Assembly: GCF_002259595.1 (NCBI RefSeq)
Contig: NZ_MWWU01000001.1
Location: forward strand, 183,793 to 247,792
Origin: Aeriscardovia aeriphila
GTDB taxonomy: Bacteria > Actinomycetota > Actinomycetes > Actinomycetales > Bifidobacteriaceae
DNA length: 64,000 nt
Direction of reading: 5' to 3'
Made by a program: the position numbers and the translations under genes. The notes beneath the pieces were generated by a model. The model did no database searches. It was not told the DNA's origin and saw only the letters and a list, made by a program, of their open reading frames with translations. Below, piece by piece: positions 18,591-26,206 of this stretch. Each line of letters starts with the position of its first letter. Positions within the stretch are counted from its first letter, which is position 1.

Positions 18591-19592
18591 ATGAAGGCTA
18601 TTCGTTCCGCATTTCGTTTCACGTGGAATAAGGAACACTTACTCGCTTTCATCGCTGCCGCCGAGGTGATTCTCTTCTCCTGCACCTTCCTCACCCGCAT
18701 GGTGGTGTGGTCAGTAGTGCCGGATTCGAATAGCAATTCGCTCCTTTTCTTCTTCCCCATTCTGATCAGCACCGTCATCGTTTCTGTATTCTTGGGAATG
18801 ACCGATGGCATCAGCCTCACCGCTCCTGCCATCGAAATTTCTCTCATCAGCTTGGGCCTCTTCGCCCTTTCTGCATACAACACCAAAAAGTACAGTCTGG
18901 TTCACCTCTCCCTTGGCAAGACTGCACTCTACAGCGCCCGAGTGCTGGGCATCATTGCTCTCATCGTTCTTCTCTCCTATTGCGTCGGAGTAGCCTTCAG
19001 GCCTGGTCTTGCTCATCTTGAGCACCAATGGGAGAAAGCGAACAATACAAGCCTGCCGTTTGAAGATAAAGGCTTCTTCTTCATCGCCGCACTCATGTGC
19101 CTGCTCGTGGCCTTCGTTGTCATCACTTCCCCGATGCACACGCTGTATCTCCTCGCGGAACTCGCCTGCTTCCCTGCAGCAATGTTTGTGCTCGTGTGGT
19201 ATAGCGTTGACCACTACCCACAGCTCAACAAGCTCGTCGCCATTCTCGCCGGTATCACTGTTCTCAGCCTCGCAGTGTTTTACGGTTTTGTTGCGCTAAC
19301 ACACACGCATATTAACGAGCCTGCAAATTGGGCTATCGCAGCAATTGCGCCATTTATCTGCGGTAGTGCACTCGGCGTGCTCACCAGCATGATCCGCGCT
19401 GCAGTACAGAAAGCTCGCGCCAAGCGTCCAGCCACTCGCCCATCTCACCGCACCGCTCGTCGCGCTCATGAAATCAACAACGACGACACCAGCCGCGCAG
19501 CCCACCGCACCGCTCGTCGCCCATCTCACCGCGTTCGTCCGTCAGCGCAAGCCGGCCCCGCTCAGCACCAGCGCGCACCGAAGAAGAAGTGA
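18591..19592 (+). CDS. multi-pass membrane protein, tandem paralogue 2
   Basis: Unrecognised membrane protein (333 aa) with FRFTWN near its N-terminus and about seven hydrophobic segments. It ends in a basic tail of about 55 residues with repeated RTARR and RPSHR blocks, probably cytoplasmic and possibly nucleic-acid or phospholipid binding. GGGAGGCAGCT precedes the ATG. It is co-transcribed with its paralogue. The tail repeat is encoded by similar DNA blocks (about 19430-19540), consistent with local duplication. Confidence 0.75.
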   Translation: MKAIRSAFRFTWNKEHLLAFIAAAEVILFSCTFLTRMVVWSVVPDSNSNSLLFFFPILISTVIVSVFLGMTDGISLTAPAIEISLISLGLFALSAYNTKKYSLVHLSLGKTALYSARVLGIIALIVLLSYCVGVAFRPGLAHLEHQWEKANNTSLPFEDKGFFFIAALMCLLVAFVVITSPMHTLYLLAELACFPAAMFVLVWYSVDHYPQLNKLVAILAGITVLSLAVFYGFVALTHTHINEPANWAIAAIAPFICGSALGVLTSMIRAAVQKARAKRPATRPSHRTARRAHEINNDDTSRAAHRTARRPSHRVRPSAQAGPAQHQRAPKKK

Positions 19593-19616
19593 AGTTCACT
19601 TGAACGAGGAGAGCAA

Positions 19617-20342
19617 TTACTTTCTGCGATCGCGGAAGAAGGAGGTGAGCAGCTCCGAGCACTCTTGTTCGAGCACTCCCCCAATCACCTCCGGCTTCGA
19701 ACCCACATGAGGGTCACGCGGAATATCCCACACCGAACCGCAAGCACCCATCTTCGCATCCCAGGCGCCAAACACAATGCGGCCGATATGGCTCATCACA
19801 GCAGCACCCGCGCACATCGGGCAAGGCTCCAAGGTGACCACGAGGGTACAATCCTGCAAATTCCAGTTGTAGGTGCGGGCAGCAGCAGAACGCATAGCCT
19901 CAATCTCCGCGTGGGCGAGAATGTCTCCATTCGCATCACGGCGGTTGTAACCGCGGGCAATCACGCGATCATGACGGTCGAGAACGACTGCGCCGACAGG
20001 GACATCAGCCAATGCTGTCATCGCCGACATTTCGTTAATCGGTTGAACTAAGTTGCGTCCGTGCTGATGGAGCTCGTGTAAATCTTGAGTAGTAGAGCCA
20101 GAACCCAAACCAGAAACGTAACCACCGGCGCTCACGGCAATACCCGGGCGAGCGATCGCACCCATAGCAATAGCTTCTTGGCGCTGACGAGCGGCAACAG
20201 TCTGCGTCATCTGAGCTTGACGCAAAGCCAGGCGCATAGCAGGAACGAAACGATGGTTCACACCTTGCTCGAAAGCCGACGCATTCACCGAACCCTTTTC
20301 TGCATCGCTACCGGAAACGGCAGTACGAATGTTATGACTCAT
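19617..20342 (-). CDS. tadA: tRNA adenosine(34) deaminase with internal insert
   Basis: Zinc deaminase (241 aa) that converts adenosine 34 to inosine in tRNA-Arg(ACG). Zinc and catalytic residues are visible: HAEIEAM (His ligand and Glu proton shuttle) and PCPMCAGA (two Cys ligands); VPVGAVVLD and GACGSVWD are also family blocks. AGGAGGTAGTG precedes the ATG at 20342, preferred over an upstream ATG. Family members are about 150-170 aa. Here there is an extra N-terminal stretch of about 25 residues and about 60 extra residues between the first helix (RLALRQAQ) and ADVPVGAVV. The insert is Gly/Ala/Gln-rich and of unknown role. Confidence 0.88.
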   Translation of the reverse strand: MSHNIRTAVSGSDAEKGSVNASAFEQGVNHRFVPAMRLALRQAQMTQTVAARQRQEAIAMGAIARPGIAVSAGGYVSGLGSGSTTQDLHELHQHGRNLVQPINEMSAMTALADVPVGAVVLDRHDRVIARGYNRRDANGDILAHAEIEAMRSAAARTYNWNLQDCTLVVTLEPCPMCAGAAVMSHIGRIVFGAWDAKMGACGSVWDIPRDPHVGSKPEVIGGVLEQECSELLTSFFRDRRK

Positions 20343-20427
20343 CACTACCTCCTGCATTTGGCACCTGAATCAAGCATAATTGATTTTTCTGCGATTGACA
20401 CTGCACAACCACCGCACAAACAAAAGG

Positions 20428-20451
20428 AGCTCCCCGCCGAAGCGAGGAGCT
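20428..20451 (-). terminator. intrinsic terminator with UUCG loop
   Basis: On the minus strand the RNA would form a 10-bp stem AGCUCCUCGC / GCGGGGAGCU (one G-U pair) closed by a UUCG tetraloop, followed by CCTTTTGTTT. It lies about 150 bp past the GH94 stop codon. Confidence 0.85.
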
Positions 20452-20545
20452 GGAGAATGATGATGAGGGTGAGCTCATCAGCTCATGAGGAAGATGCTCA
20501 TCAGCTCACAAAGGACTGCAGCTGAAGCTGAGTCAAACCCGGGAC

Positions 20546-20580
20546 CGGCTCACCGGTTGTACGAGGCAAACCGTGAGCCG
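20546..20580 (-). terminator. hairpin downstream of GH94 gene
   Basis: Arms CGGCTCAC / GTGAGCCG pair perfectly, with further CGGTT / AAACC pairing inside. It is 16 bp after the GH94 stop codon. The T-tract is weak, so it may be a 3'-end stabiliser working with the terminator at 20428. Confidence 0.6.
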
Positions 20581-20596
20581 ACAGGCGCGCTACAAT

Positions 20597-23131
20597 TTAG
20601 ATTTCTACCTCCACCTTGACGGTCGAGCCAGGCTCGAAGTTACCCGAAATAACCGGAATCACGCGGCCGTTTGCCTCACGCGAGACAGACGTTTCTGGCA
20701 ATCTGGAGCCATTGACGCTCACCACCGGGCCAGAAGTGACCTGCGAGCGGCGCATGTGGATGTCAAAAGTGACGCCACGATACTCGCGCTGAACATGAAC
20801 CTCAGGCAAACGCTGAGGCAAGTGAGGGTCGATACCCAAGCCATCCAGCGTTGGACGAATGCCCAGAATGTACTGGGAAATATTGAGGAAAGTCCAAGCT
20901 GCAGTACCCGTCAGCCACGAGTTCTTACCCTCGCCAGGCTGGTACGCTTCAGGGCCGGCTACCATCTGGCAGTAAACATAAGGCTCCGTCTTATGAATCT
21001 CGGAAATTGCCTCCGTATTCGCAGGGCACGTACGCCAATACACGTTGAAGGCTTCCTCATCATTGCCTGCAATAGCGTTGGCAATGCTGATCCATGGGTT
21101 ATTGTGGCAGAATACGCCACCATTCTCCTTATAACCACGTGGATAACTCGAGATCTCACCCAACTCAATGCGATACGTCGAATAAGCAGGAGCGAGAATA
21201 GCTGTTCCCCACTTGCTCGTCAGAATATCCTTCGTTGAAGTGAGAGCCTGCTGAGCTTTGCCATCATTGAGGCCAATTCCAGCCATCACGCACATGCCTT
21301 GAGGCTCAATGAAAATCTTGCCTTCGCTATCGGAATCGCTACCCACAGGGCGAGAGTCAGCATCATAGGCGCGCAAGAACCACTTGCCATCCCAACCAGC
21401 AGACTCGACAGCATCGTTCACGCTGATAATCTCCTGACGTACGTCACTCATCTCTTGAGCAACCTCAGTGGCGGACATACCAGCAGCCTGACCATAATGC
21501 TGCAAAATTTGGACGTAGCGACCAGCGTAGAGAACAAACATGCCACCGATAAACACCGATTCAGCAACATTCTCCGGCTTATTCGACTTCACCGTTTGGA
21601 AGGACTCTCCTGGAATTGCCGTGTAAGCATTCAAATTCAGGCAATCATTCCAGTCTGCTCGGCCGATCAAAGGCAGACCATGAGGGCCCTTATGGCCGAT
21701 GGTGAAGTTTACCGAGCGGCGCAAATGCTCGAGCAGAGAGACTTCTGTACCTGCAGTGGAATCGAAAGTCACCTGTTCACTGAGAATGCTGGAGTCGCCT
21801 GTTTCTGCCAAGTAAGCGTAAGTAGAAGCAACGAGCCAGAGCGGGTCGTCGTTGAATCCGCCGCCAATACCAGCGTTGCCCTTCTTAGTGAGAGGCTGGT
21901 ATTGATGCCATGCCGAACCATCCGGAAGCTGAGTGGAAGCAAGGTCGAGAATACGCTGGCGAGCGCGCTGAGGAACCATGTGCACAAAGCCCAAGAGGTC
22001 CTGATTAGAATCGCGGAAGCCCATGCCTCGCCCAATTCCCGACTCGTAGTAGGAGGCAGAACGAGAAAGGTTGAAGGTGACCATGCACTGGTACTGGTTC
22101 CAAATGTTGACCATGCGGTCTACACGCTCGTCACCCGTCTGAGCAGTGTATACACCCAAACGCTCATCCCAGTAATTCTTGAGCTTTCCTAATTCACTCT
22201 CCACAGCCTCGTCAGTGTTGAGCTGCGAGAAAAGCTCGCGAGCAGGGGCCTTATTGATCACTCCTTGGCGAGGATCACCTTCCCACTTGTTTTCAACGGG
22301 AACCTCAACATAGCCCAACACGAAGATCAAGCTCGAGCTCTGCCCTGGCTTCAGCGTCAGGCTCACGCGAGGAGCGGCAATAGGAGACCAGCCATGAGCA
22401 TGAGTGTTGAAAGCATGGCCTTGGCTGATAGCTGCTGGAGTATCCCAGCCGTTGAACTGGCCGAGGAATGTTGCACGATCAGTGTCATAGCCTACGCTGC
22501 TGTGGTTGACGGCGAAGAATGCATAGTGGTTACGACGTTCTTTGTACTCCGTCTTGTGGTAAATGGTTGTGGAATCAGCGTCAGTGGTAATCTCCACTTC
22601 TCCTGTAGAAAGGTTGCGCTGGAAGTTCGTGGAATCGTCAACAGCATCCCACAAGCACCATTCCACTGCACCCGTAACGTCTACCTTCTTGACCTGATCC
22701 GTCGTATTCGTGACAACGAGCTTGTTCACTTCAGCATTCTTATGCAAAGGCACAAAGGCGAGCAGATCAGTGGAAATTCCCGCTTTACGAGCCAAGAAGC
22801 GCGTATAACCCAAACCGTGGTGGCATTCGTAGAAGTCAAGTGCAGTGCGAGTTGGCAAGAAGGTCGGGCTGAACGTGAGTTCAGGAGTGCCATCCTCATT
22901 CATCACGCTGATGTAGTAGCTGCGAGAGCCGTTGTCAGTAGGAACACCGTTATAGCGATAGCGTGTAATACGGCGCAATTTGGCATCGCGATAGAAATCG
23001 TAGCCGCCACCTGTGTTGGAAATCAGGCCGAAGAAGGCCTCATTACCCAGGTAGTTAATCCACGGAAGTGGCGTAGCAGGCGTAGTGATGACATACTCGC
23101 GATGCTCGTCGTCAAAATGTCCGTACTTCAT
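20597..23131 (-). CDS. GH94 cellobiose phosphorylase
   Basis: Cytoplasmic phosphorylase (844 aa) that splits a beta-1,4 glucosyl disaccharide with phosphate to give alpha-glucose 1-phosphate and glucose. From memory it follows Cellvibrio gilvus cellobiose phosphorylase closely: MKYGHFDDEHREYVITTP at the start, YNGVPTDNG, RMVNIWNQYQCMVTFN, the RADWNDCLNL block with the catalytic Asp at about residue 496, and YKENGGVFCHNNPW. Ribosome site GGAGATACGCA. It is alone in its transcription unit, divergent from a TetR gene. One copy of the shared 22-bp repeat lies upstream at 23235-23256. Cellobiose is the likely substrate; other GH94 specificities cannot be ruled out. Confidence 0.88.
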   Translation of the reverse strand: MKYGHFDDEHREYVITTPATPLPWINYLGNEAFFGLISNTGGGYDFYRDAKLRRITRYRYNGVPTDNGSRSYYISVMNEDGTPELTFSPTFLPTRTALDFYECHHGLGYTRFLARKAGISTDLLAFVPLHKNAEVNKLVVTNTTDQVKKVDVTGAVEWCLWDAVDDSTNFQRNLSTGEVEITTDADSTTIYHKTEYKERRNHYAFFAVNHSSVGYDTDRATFLGQFNGWDTPAAISQGHAFNTHAHGWSPIAAPRVSLTLKPGQSSSLIFVLGYVEVPVENKWEGDPRQGVINKAPARELFSQLNTDEAVESELGKLKNYWDERLGVYTAQTGDERVDRMVNIWNQYQCMVTFNLSRSASYYESGIGRGMGFRDSNQDLLGFVHMVPQRARQRILDLASTQLPDGSAWHQYQPLTKKGNAGIGGGFNDDPLWLVASTYAYLAETGDSSILSEQVTFDSTAGTEVSLLEHLRRSVNFTIGHKGPHGLPLIGRADWNDCLNLNAYTAIPGESFQTVKSNKPENVAESVFIGGMFVLYAGRYVQILQHYGQAAGMSATEVAQEMSDVRQEIISVNDAVESAGWDGKWFLRAYDADSRPVGSDSDSEGKIFIEPQGMCVMAGIGLNDGKAQQALTSTKDILTSKWGTAILAPAYSTYRIELGEISSYPRGYKENGGVFCHNNPWISIANAIAGNDEEAFNVYWRTCPANTEAISEIHKTEPYVYCQMVAGPEAYQPGEGKNSWLTGTAAWTFLNISQYILGIRPTLDGLGIDPHLPQRLPEVHVQREYRGVTFDIHMRRSQVTSGPVVSVNGSRLPETSVSREANGRVIPVISGNFEPGSTVKVEVEI

Positions 23132-23234
23132 TGCGTATCTCCACTGTGAAGTGTGTGTTGAACTCTGCTTCGAGTTCCTGTGTCAATGTCGAGCTGAAGC
23201 ATCTTCGCTCAGTTCCTGTTTTAGGATAGCACTG

Positions 23235-23256
23235 TTATTGATAAAGTTATAGATAA
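23235..23256. promoter_or_regulatory. shared 22-bp operator, copy 1 (GH94/TetR)
   Basis: TTATTGA-N8-TAGATAA, matching TTATYGA-N8-TCRATAA with two changes in the second half-site. It lies between the divergent GH94 and TetR genes. Confidence 0.6.
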
Positions 23257-23431
23257 GAAACTCGCAGATCGAGAAAACTTCTCGTGAGGATGCTGGCCCG
23301 GCTTTGGGTTTCACACCTGCTTGCACACACGAGTTTTTACACCCGCTCGCACACACGAGTTTCCGCTGGTGAGTAGAGTAGAACTTAGATGCACAACGAC
23401 CGTGCTAACCCTGATGCAGAGAGCTGAAACT

Positions 23432-24196
23432 ATGAGCATTCCCATCTGGAAAACCGTTCTTGACGAATACAGCAGCAAACCAGAACCTGCGAGGCTGCCT
23501 CCCGTCGACCCTGCACGCCGAAGGCTCAAACCCCACGAGCGTAAAGCTTTCATCATTCAAGCTGCCGCTGACATCATCGCCCATAAAGGTTTCCAAAGCA
23601 TGAGTATGCAAGATGTTGCCAACGAGATTGGCACATCGGAAGCAGCCCTCTACCATTACGTTCATAGCAAAGATGAATTGCTCACTCTGGTTCTCGACCG
23701 CACGTATGAAAACCCAGAAGCAGACCACGCTACTTACGCAGAAGCCAGTGGTACAGACGTCGATGGCCACCGCTTCTTCTACTTCCCTCGCTCCTGCGTG
23801 AACCTCATTGGCTACAACATGTCCCGCTCGCAAATGGTGCGCATGTTCTCCCTGCTCAACGGCGAGTCGCTGAACCCCAACCACCCCGCTCACGAATACT
23901 TTACTCAAAGGTACTTCAACAATTGGGCTTACTTCTCTCGCATCAATTGGGTTTTGCCTCACGGTATGAGCCTGGATGATTTTCACCATTTGTGGCGTTT
24001 GACCATGTCTGCAATGGATGGTTTGCAGTATCGCTGGTTCGCTGGCGAAATTGACAATCTGGGTGAAGAATGGCTGCATTTTTCCGACAACCTTTTCCCG
24101 CCCACAGAGTGGAACCACTTGCTTGACCCTACTCTGTACACGCCTGAGGACGGCTGCTTGTCGCACTTAGGCTTGCTGACGAGGGGCCAGAGCTAA
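23432..24196 (+). CDS. TetR-family regulator beside GH94 gene
   Basis: TetR repressor (254 aa). After about 35 residues the DNA-binding domain reads RKAFIIQAAADIIAHKGF, SMSMQDVANEIGTSEAALYHYV, HSKDELL. The C-terminal ligand domain is not assignable. The frame is open upstream to 23321. I chose the ATG at 23432 because the residues before it do not look protein-like; an ATG at 23414 is also possible, and neither has a strong ribosome site. It is the only regulator gene inside the 20-39 kb carbohydrate locus, so it is the first candidate to bind the 22-bp repeat found upstream of five units. Confidence 0.82.
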   Translation: MSIPIWKTVLDEYSSKPEPARLPPVDPARRRLKPHERKAFIIQAAADIIAHKGFQSMSMQDVANEIGTSEAALYHYVHSKDELLTLVLDRTYENPEADHATYAEASGTDVDGHRFFYFPRSCVNLIGYNMSRSQMVRMFSLLNGESLNPNHPAHEYFTQRYFNNWAYFSRINWVLPHGMSLDDFHHLWRLTMSAMDGLQYRWFAGEIDNLGEEWLHFSDNLFPPTEWNHLLDPTLYTPEDGCLSHLGLLTRGQS

Positions 24197-24234
24197 CCTC
24201 GCTTCTTATGCCTCCAGATTATCAGCACGAAAAA

Positions 24235-24261
24235 CGGTGCAGCTGAAATTCAGCTGCACCG
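24235..24261 (-). terminator. intrinsic terminator of GH43 gene
   Basis: Perfect 13-bp arms CGGTGCAGCTGAA / TTCAGCTGCACCG around one central base. On the minus strand it is followed by TTTTTCG. It lies between the convergent TetR and GH43 genes. Confidence 0.88.
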
Positions 24262-24267
24262 CAAAGT

Positions 24268-24331
24268 CACTTGTTTATTTCACTGTGTTCATTTCACTGT
24301 GTTTATGTCACAGTGTTTATGTCACAGTGAC
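24268..24331. repeat. degenerate 14-bp tandem repeat
   Basis: Four to five units like CACWGTGTTYATKT start at about 24268, 24281, 24295, 24309 and 24323. They lie just past the GH43 stop codon. Confidence 0.7.
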
Positions 24332-24347
24332 AATCTCACAAGGCAAG

Positions 24348-25910
24348 CTACTCTTCAGAAACGTTGAAAAGAGCCTCTCCCTTGCCATGAGCAAAAGCAG
24401 AGAGCAAGGTGCCAGTGAAGCCACCAGCTGAGGTTGCCGCAAAAATCTGGCAGGGAACAAAGCCCATCGTCACGCACTCACCCATCTTGCTCGGGTCAGA
24501 AGCGTAGAAACGATACCCATCTTCACTGCTATGCACTTGCAAGCGCAAACCTTCCGGATTGTTTAGTACAAAAGAGTGACCATGGGCGATCAAGCCGTGA
24601 TCATTAGTGATGAGTTGAACCTTCTGGGTTTCTGTCGAGTACATGAGTTGAGCCCACACGTCACGGTTAGCGTATACAACGAGGCCCATCCAGCCTTCTT
24701 CAACAGGGCTGACCACGTCCACAGTGAAGCTGTCATCCATCTGAAGCTGACGGCGGCCAATGAGGCGCGGACCATGCTCAGCAGCGAAAACTTCACTGTA
24801 ATTAAATGGTGCAGGTACAGCAGCATTAGCAGCAATACGAATCTGGGTTCCTACACCGCCAAAGTCAGAGTCGAAGCTGCCATCGCTGCTCGTTTCAGCC
24901 AAGCTCACGTGGAAGCGCTGCTCGCGGTCGACTCCAGGGCAGATCCAGTCATGCCGGGAGCTTTCGACGGAGCCGTTGTCAGCAGGGTCGACTTCGAAGG
25001 ATTGATCTTTGAGGTCTGGCCAGCCTTCATCGTTCCACGTGAAACTGGAGAGGAAGGCTTCGCGGCCGAGGAAGCCTTGCTGCGGGTAGGAAGCGTTTGT
25101 TCTCAAGCCTAAGAACACCAACAAGGAGCGCTGCTCGTCCAGTGGAGCGAAATCTGCATGGCCGATGCACTGCGGGGAGAGATGGGTGGAACGGTTCGTC
25201 AAAATCGGGTTATCCGGGTTGGCTTCATAGGGGCCGAACACTGCTTGCGAGCGGGCGATGCACTCCATATGCCCTGCTTCGGTGCCTCCTTCTGCCCACA
25301 TGAGGTAGAAGGTGTTGCCGCGCTTGTACATATGCGGGCCTTCTGGGTTTGACCCGGTGACTCCACCGATGAGGAAGTGGCGCTCACTCAGCAGGTGGGC
25401 AGTGTCTGGGTTGATGCGCGCTGCGTAGATTCCTGGCTTTTCACTGCCATTTCCTGCTTCGTTGCCGCAGATGTAGGCTTCGAATTCTCCTGACCCGCTT
25501 TCGTCTGCGTCGAGGAAGAGCAGGCTGGGGTCAATTCCTGGCCAGCCTTCGATCATCATGGGATCGCTCCATTGACCGTGCAGGTCGTGAGTGGTGAAGA
25601 TCATCGCGCCACGATTCACATCAGTGACAATCAGGTAGTAGGTGCCTGCATGGTAGCGGATTGTTGGCGCGTAGAAGCCTTGAGAGTTGCCCAGTGGCGT
25701 GCTGGTAAACTGCTCGGGGCGCGCTGCTACATGTGAGCAGAAGCTCCAGGTTTTTCCTTCGTCGAAGGATTCATACACCGGTAGGCCCGGGAAATACTCA
25801 AAAGAGCTGAAAGTGAGAACGTAGTGACCCTTCTCAGCTTCGCAAATGCTGGGGTCCGGATGGAAACCAGGGACGATCAGCTTTGCTGGTCGCACGTTAA
25901 ACAGTGTCAT
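24348..25910 (-). CDS. GH43 beta-xylosidase / alpha-L-arabinofuranosidase
   Basis: Intracellular exo-enzyme (520 aa, no signal peptide) with a five-bladed propeller. The three catalytic acids of GH43 are visible: Asp in FHPDPSI (base), Asp in GIDPSLL (pKa modulator) and Glu in NPEGPHM (general acid). The C-terminal part (from about residue 330) resembles the beta-sandwich that follows the catalytic domain in GH43 xylosidases. GAAAGG lies four bases before the ATG. The next gene upstream is the GH31 alpha-xylosidase, same strand, about 300 bp away. Substrate choice between xylosyl and arabinosyl groups cannot be read from sequence. Confidence 0.87.
   Translation of the reverse strand: MTLFNVRPAKLIVPGFHPDPSICEAEKGHYVLTFSSFEYFPGLPVYESFDEGKTWSFCSHVAARPEQFTSTPLGNSQGFYAPTIRYHAGTYYLIVTDVNRGAMIFTTHDLHGQWSDPMMIEGWPGIDPSLLFLDADESGSGEFEAYICGNEAGNGSEKPGIYAARINPDTAHLLSERHFLIGGVTGSNPEGPHMYKRGNTFYLMWAEGGTEAGHMECIARSQAVFGPYEANPDNPILTNRSTHLSPQCIGHADFAPLDEQRSLLVFLGLRTNASYPQQGFLGREAFLSSFTWNDEGWPDLKDQSFEVDPADNGSVESSRHDWICPGVDREQRFHVSLAETSSDGSFDSDFGGVGTQIRIAANAAVPAPFNYSEVFAAEHGPRLIGRRQLQMDDSFTVDVVSPVEEGWMGLVVYANRDVWAQLMYSTETQKVQLITNDHGLIAHGHSFVLNNPEGLRLQVHSSEDGYRFYASDPSKMGECVTMGFVPCQIFAATSAGGFTGTLLSAFAHGKGEALFNVSEE
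25032..25045. promoter_or_regulatory. parS-like site 2
   Basis: GTTCCACGTGAAAC matches GTTNCACGTGNAAC exactly. Inside the GH43 gene. Confidence 0.6.
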
Positions 25911-26206
25911 TGTACCTTTCCTTTTCTCGCCGTCTTTGCCGAGAAAACCTCATGTCGTCTTTGATATGAGGTACGAACTTTCCTAGATTGTCACAACCCT
26001 GAGACCCGCGCGAAGAATACGTAGTTATCTGCGCAGGTGCCCTGGAGAGGTGACGAAATACGCAAACGAAATACGCAAAGAAGAGAAGTAGCCCAGATGA
26101 ACTACTTCTCCCCTTCATTTGTACTTTCAGTTTGTACCTTCGTTTGTACTTTCAGTTTGTACTTTCACCAGTGATCTGAGCGCAGCACATCAATAGCTCA
26201 TGCTGA
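25911..26206. other. gap between GH31 and GH43 genes
   Basis: It holds a probable GH31 terminator (26083-26110), a short direct repeat of GTACTTTCAGTTT at about 26120-26165, and an inverted repeat ACCTCAT-N12-ATGAGGT near 25948-25973 upstream of GH43 that could be an operator. No gene seen. Confidence 0.45.
26083..26110 (-). terminator. probable terminator of GH31 gene
   Basis: Perfect 9-bp stem GAGAAGTAG / CTACTTCTC. On the minus strand it is followed by the T-rich TTCTTTGCGTATTTCG. The T-run is broken. Confidence 0.6.

Noticed and set aside
20540..20585. tRNA-like folded sequence past GH94
   Set aside because: It forms a single long hairpin and lacks the T-loop and anticodon arm pattern; treated as a terminator-type hairpin.
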